From assembly GCA_947074265.1 (NCBI GenBank), contig CAMTPD010000040.1, forward strand, positions 1 to 8,277: a stretch of 8,277 bases of DNA, read 5' to 3'. The notes beneath the pieces are model-generated. The model was given only the letters and a program-made list of their open reading frames with translations, did no database searches and was not told where the DNA came from. A program made the translations under genes and the position numbers. The DNA comes from an uncultured Porphyromonadaceae bacterium (GTDB lineage Bacteria > Bacteroidota > Bacteroidia > Bacteroidales > CAMTPD01). Below are positions 7,211 to 8,277 of the stretch, piece after piece (position 1 is the stretch's first letter; each line of letters starts with the position of its first letter).

Positions 7211-7723
7211 ATGAAAACAATCAAGTATCTGTTTCTTATACTAACCTCTATCGTATTTGCTACTTCGTGCGACAAAAACGAAAACGTAATTGACGAGGCT
7301 TGGAAAATTGAAAACGAGGAGGCTTTTGATAAGCAAATCTTCAACCCTGAATATACAAAAATTACCTCTCAGTCTCAAAATGGGTTTATTCTGTATAAAG
7401 TGATCGAGAAAGGTAAAGGTACAGTGAGCCCTTTGTTCAACGACAGTGTGAAGGTGAACTACAAGGGAGAACTTATCAATGGTAAGGTGTTTGATTCAAA
7501 CTGGGATCAGAGACCTGCTCAATTCAAAGTAGATGGATTAGTTGACGGTTTTTCTACAGCCCTTCAACACATGAAGGTAGGTGATGTTTGGGAGGTATGG
7601 ATTCCTCAGAAACTTGGTTATGGTACCACTGGTCAGAGTGATATACCAGCGTATTCAACATTGATCTTTACAATTGATCTTAAAGAAATAATTGGTAATA
7701 CAAAAACTGTAGATCTACAGTAG
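7211..7723 (+). CDS. FKBP-type peptidyl-prolyl cis-trans isomerase lipoprotein
   Basis: The 170-aa product is a predicted lipoprotein: the signal peptide ends FATSC, with Cys20 as the lipidated residue, followed by a charged linker to about residue 55. The FKBP domain occupies about 58-162. Ligand-pocket residues are retained: Tyr84 in VKVNYKG, Phe94-Asp95 in KVFDS, the LVDGF segment (110-114) with Phe in place of the usual Trp at the pocket base, Tyr137 in GYG, IPAYSTLIFTIDL (145-157). It is therefore probably an active prolyl isomerase and folding helper acting at the periplasmic side of the envelope. The normal GLQEGD...IP pattern appears as HMKVGDVWEVWIP. The gene follows glyQS by 4 nt and ends in a perfect 14-bp palindrome just before a strong terminator, so it is the last gene of this unit. 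The link to glycyl-tRNA synthesis is positional only. No specific client is evident. Confidence 0.92.
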   Translation: MKTIKYLFLILTSIVFATSCDKNENVIDEAWKIENEEAFDKQIFNPEYTKITSQSQNGFILYKVIEKGKGTVSPLFNDSVKVNYKGELINGKVFDSNWDQRPAQFKVDGLVDGFSTALQHMKVGDVWEVWIPQKLGYGTTGQSDIPAYSTLIFTIDLKEIIGNTKTVDLQ

Positions 7724-7746
7724 TTATCAGTTTATCTTATAATAAG

Positions 7747-7784
7747 AAAAGGGAAGAGTAGCTTCAGCTGCTTTTCCCTTTTTT
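7747..7784 (+). terminator. Rho-independent terminator of the glyQS-FKBP operon
   Basis: A stem of about 16 bp (arms 7747-7762 and 7767-7782, two G-T pairs) closes the loop TTCA. The downstream arm runs into six T up to 7784. It starts 23 nt after the FKBP stop codon. Because the left side has AAAA, it could act weakly in the other direction as well. Confidence 0.92.
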
Positions 7785-8226
7785 GTTATATATATGTACT
7801 ATGTAAATATTCGTACAATCTCGTAGCGAATATTTGTAGCAAAGAGAAAACTCAGAATGCAACAATGGTCAAAGCGTGTGAAGTCTTATATTTACTTATT
7901 CTCAATTGTTAGTAGAGATTGATTGAAGATATGCCTAGTAGCTTTAGATCGTATGATATGGAGTTTTTACAGATGATGTATATTCTATTATTGAAAGGGC
8001 TGAAATACTCTTAAAGTAGAGTATAGCCTATATTATTGACGCATATAAAAGCTTCTTATGCTAATGAAGATTGCAAGAAGTTATCTTAGCAGACTAGGTG
8101 TTAATTATCGATTAGAAGGAGTTATAATAAGGCTAGAAAGGCTAATTAAATCTACAATATACTCATATCTTCTGTACTGAATTCAAATAACTTGATAGTT
8201 ATTTCTGAATGTTCAATACTGGATAC
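7785..8226. other. AT-rich gene-free stretch with many short inverted repeats
   Basis: No convincing coding frame exists on either strand. Several perfect short inverted repeats are present. AAATATTCG/CGAATATTT has arms 7805-7813 and 7827-7835, with a 13-nt loop. ATACTCT/AGAGTAT spans 8005-8024. GCATA/TATGC spans 8041-8061, next to GCTAA/TTAGC with arms 8060-8064 and 8086-8090. TTAATTA/TAATTAA has arms 8101-8107 and 8143-8149. AAATAACT/AGTTATTT spans 8185-8204 with loop TGAT. The stretch is bounded by terminators facing each other. I found no TAnnTTTG promoter box in it, though AATATTTG (7829-7836) is one base off. It could be a non-coding RNA, the remains of a gene or inert spacer. Confidence 0.4.
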
Positions 8227-8260
8227 AAAAAAAGCGAGTCAATCTTTCGACTGACTCGCT
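8227..8260 (-). terminator. Rho-independent terminator of an unseen convergent gene
   Basis: On the minus strand, a 12-bp stem AGCGAGTCAGTC / GATTGACTCGCT (one G-T pair) closes a GAAA tetraloop and is followed by seven T (8227-8233). The arms are 8249-8260 and 8233-8244. It implies a gene transcribed leftward that lies mostly beyond the right edge. In one minus-strand frame, the last bases of the window read Glu-Ser-Asn then TAA TAG (8261-8266), which may be its C-terminus, but 14-17 bases are too few to call a gene. Confidence 0.9.
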
Positions 8261-8277
8261 CTATTAGTTGCTCTCTT

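Noticed and set aside
7931..8014. 27-codon frame MPSSFRSYDMEFLQMMYILL... in the gene-free stretch
   Set aside because: No ribosome binding site, no promoter and a length expected by chance in AT-rich DNA; cannot be supported without expression or conservation data.

Overview
The window looks like ordinary chromosome from a member of the Bacteroidota, probably Bacteroidales. Four things point that way. The tRNA-Leu gene carries a textbook Bacteroidota promoter (TTTG, 19 bases, TATCTTTG), and a second TAnnTTTG box precedes the topoisomerase gene. Most start codons lack a Shine-Dalgarno sequence. Lipoprotein-type envelope genes sit next to housekeeping genes. The long topoisomerase IV A subunit and the DUF3316-like protein are of the Bacteroidota type. 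I cannot assign a genus from sequence alone.

Layout, left to right. Positions 1-250 hold a degenerate but phase-locked 22-bp tandem repeat that continues off the left edge; about 360 gene-free bases follow. A tRNA-Leu(UAG) gene with its own promoter and strong terminator lies on the minus strand (about 612-777). A tight minus-strand operon then runs leftward from 5522 to 874: topoisomerase IV subunit A (parC), a predicted exported DUF3316-like barrel protein, and an S41/tricorn-type peptidase lipoprotein, with 7-nt gaps between genes (taking the ATG start for the peptidase). No convincing terminator separates this operon from the tRNA promoter.

The 139-bp gap between parC and glyQS is a divergent promoter region. 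To its right, a plus-strand pair encodes a single-chain glycyl-tRNA synthetase and, 4 nt later, an FKBP-type peptidyl-prolyl isomerase lipoprotein, closed by a strong terminator at 7747-7784. About 440 AT-rich bases without a convincing gene follow. A minus-strand terminator with a GAAA tetraloop at the right edge implies a convergent gene just outside the window.

The genes join core information processing (topoisomerase, aminoacyl-tRNA synthetase, tRNA) with envelope proteins (two lipoproteins, one putative barrel). I found no clear defence system, mobile element or biosynthetic cluster. The least explained signals are the 22-bp phased array, a C-terminal QMNLF peptide in ParC that fits the sliding-clamp-binding consensus, and the hairpin-rich gene-free stretch between two convergent terminators.
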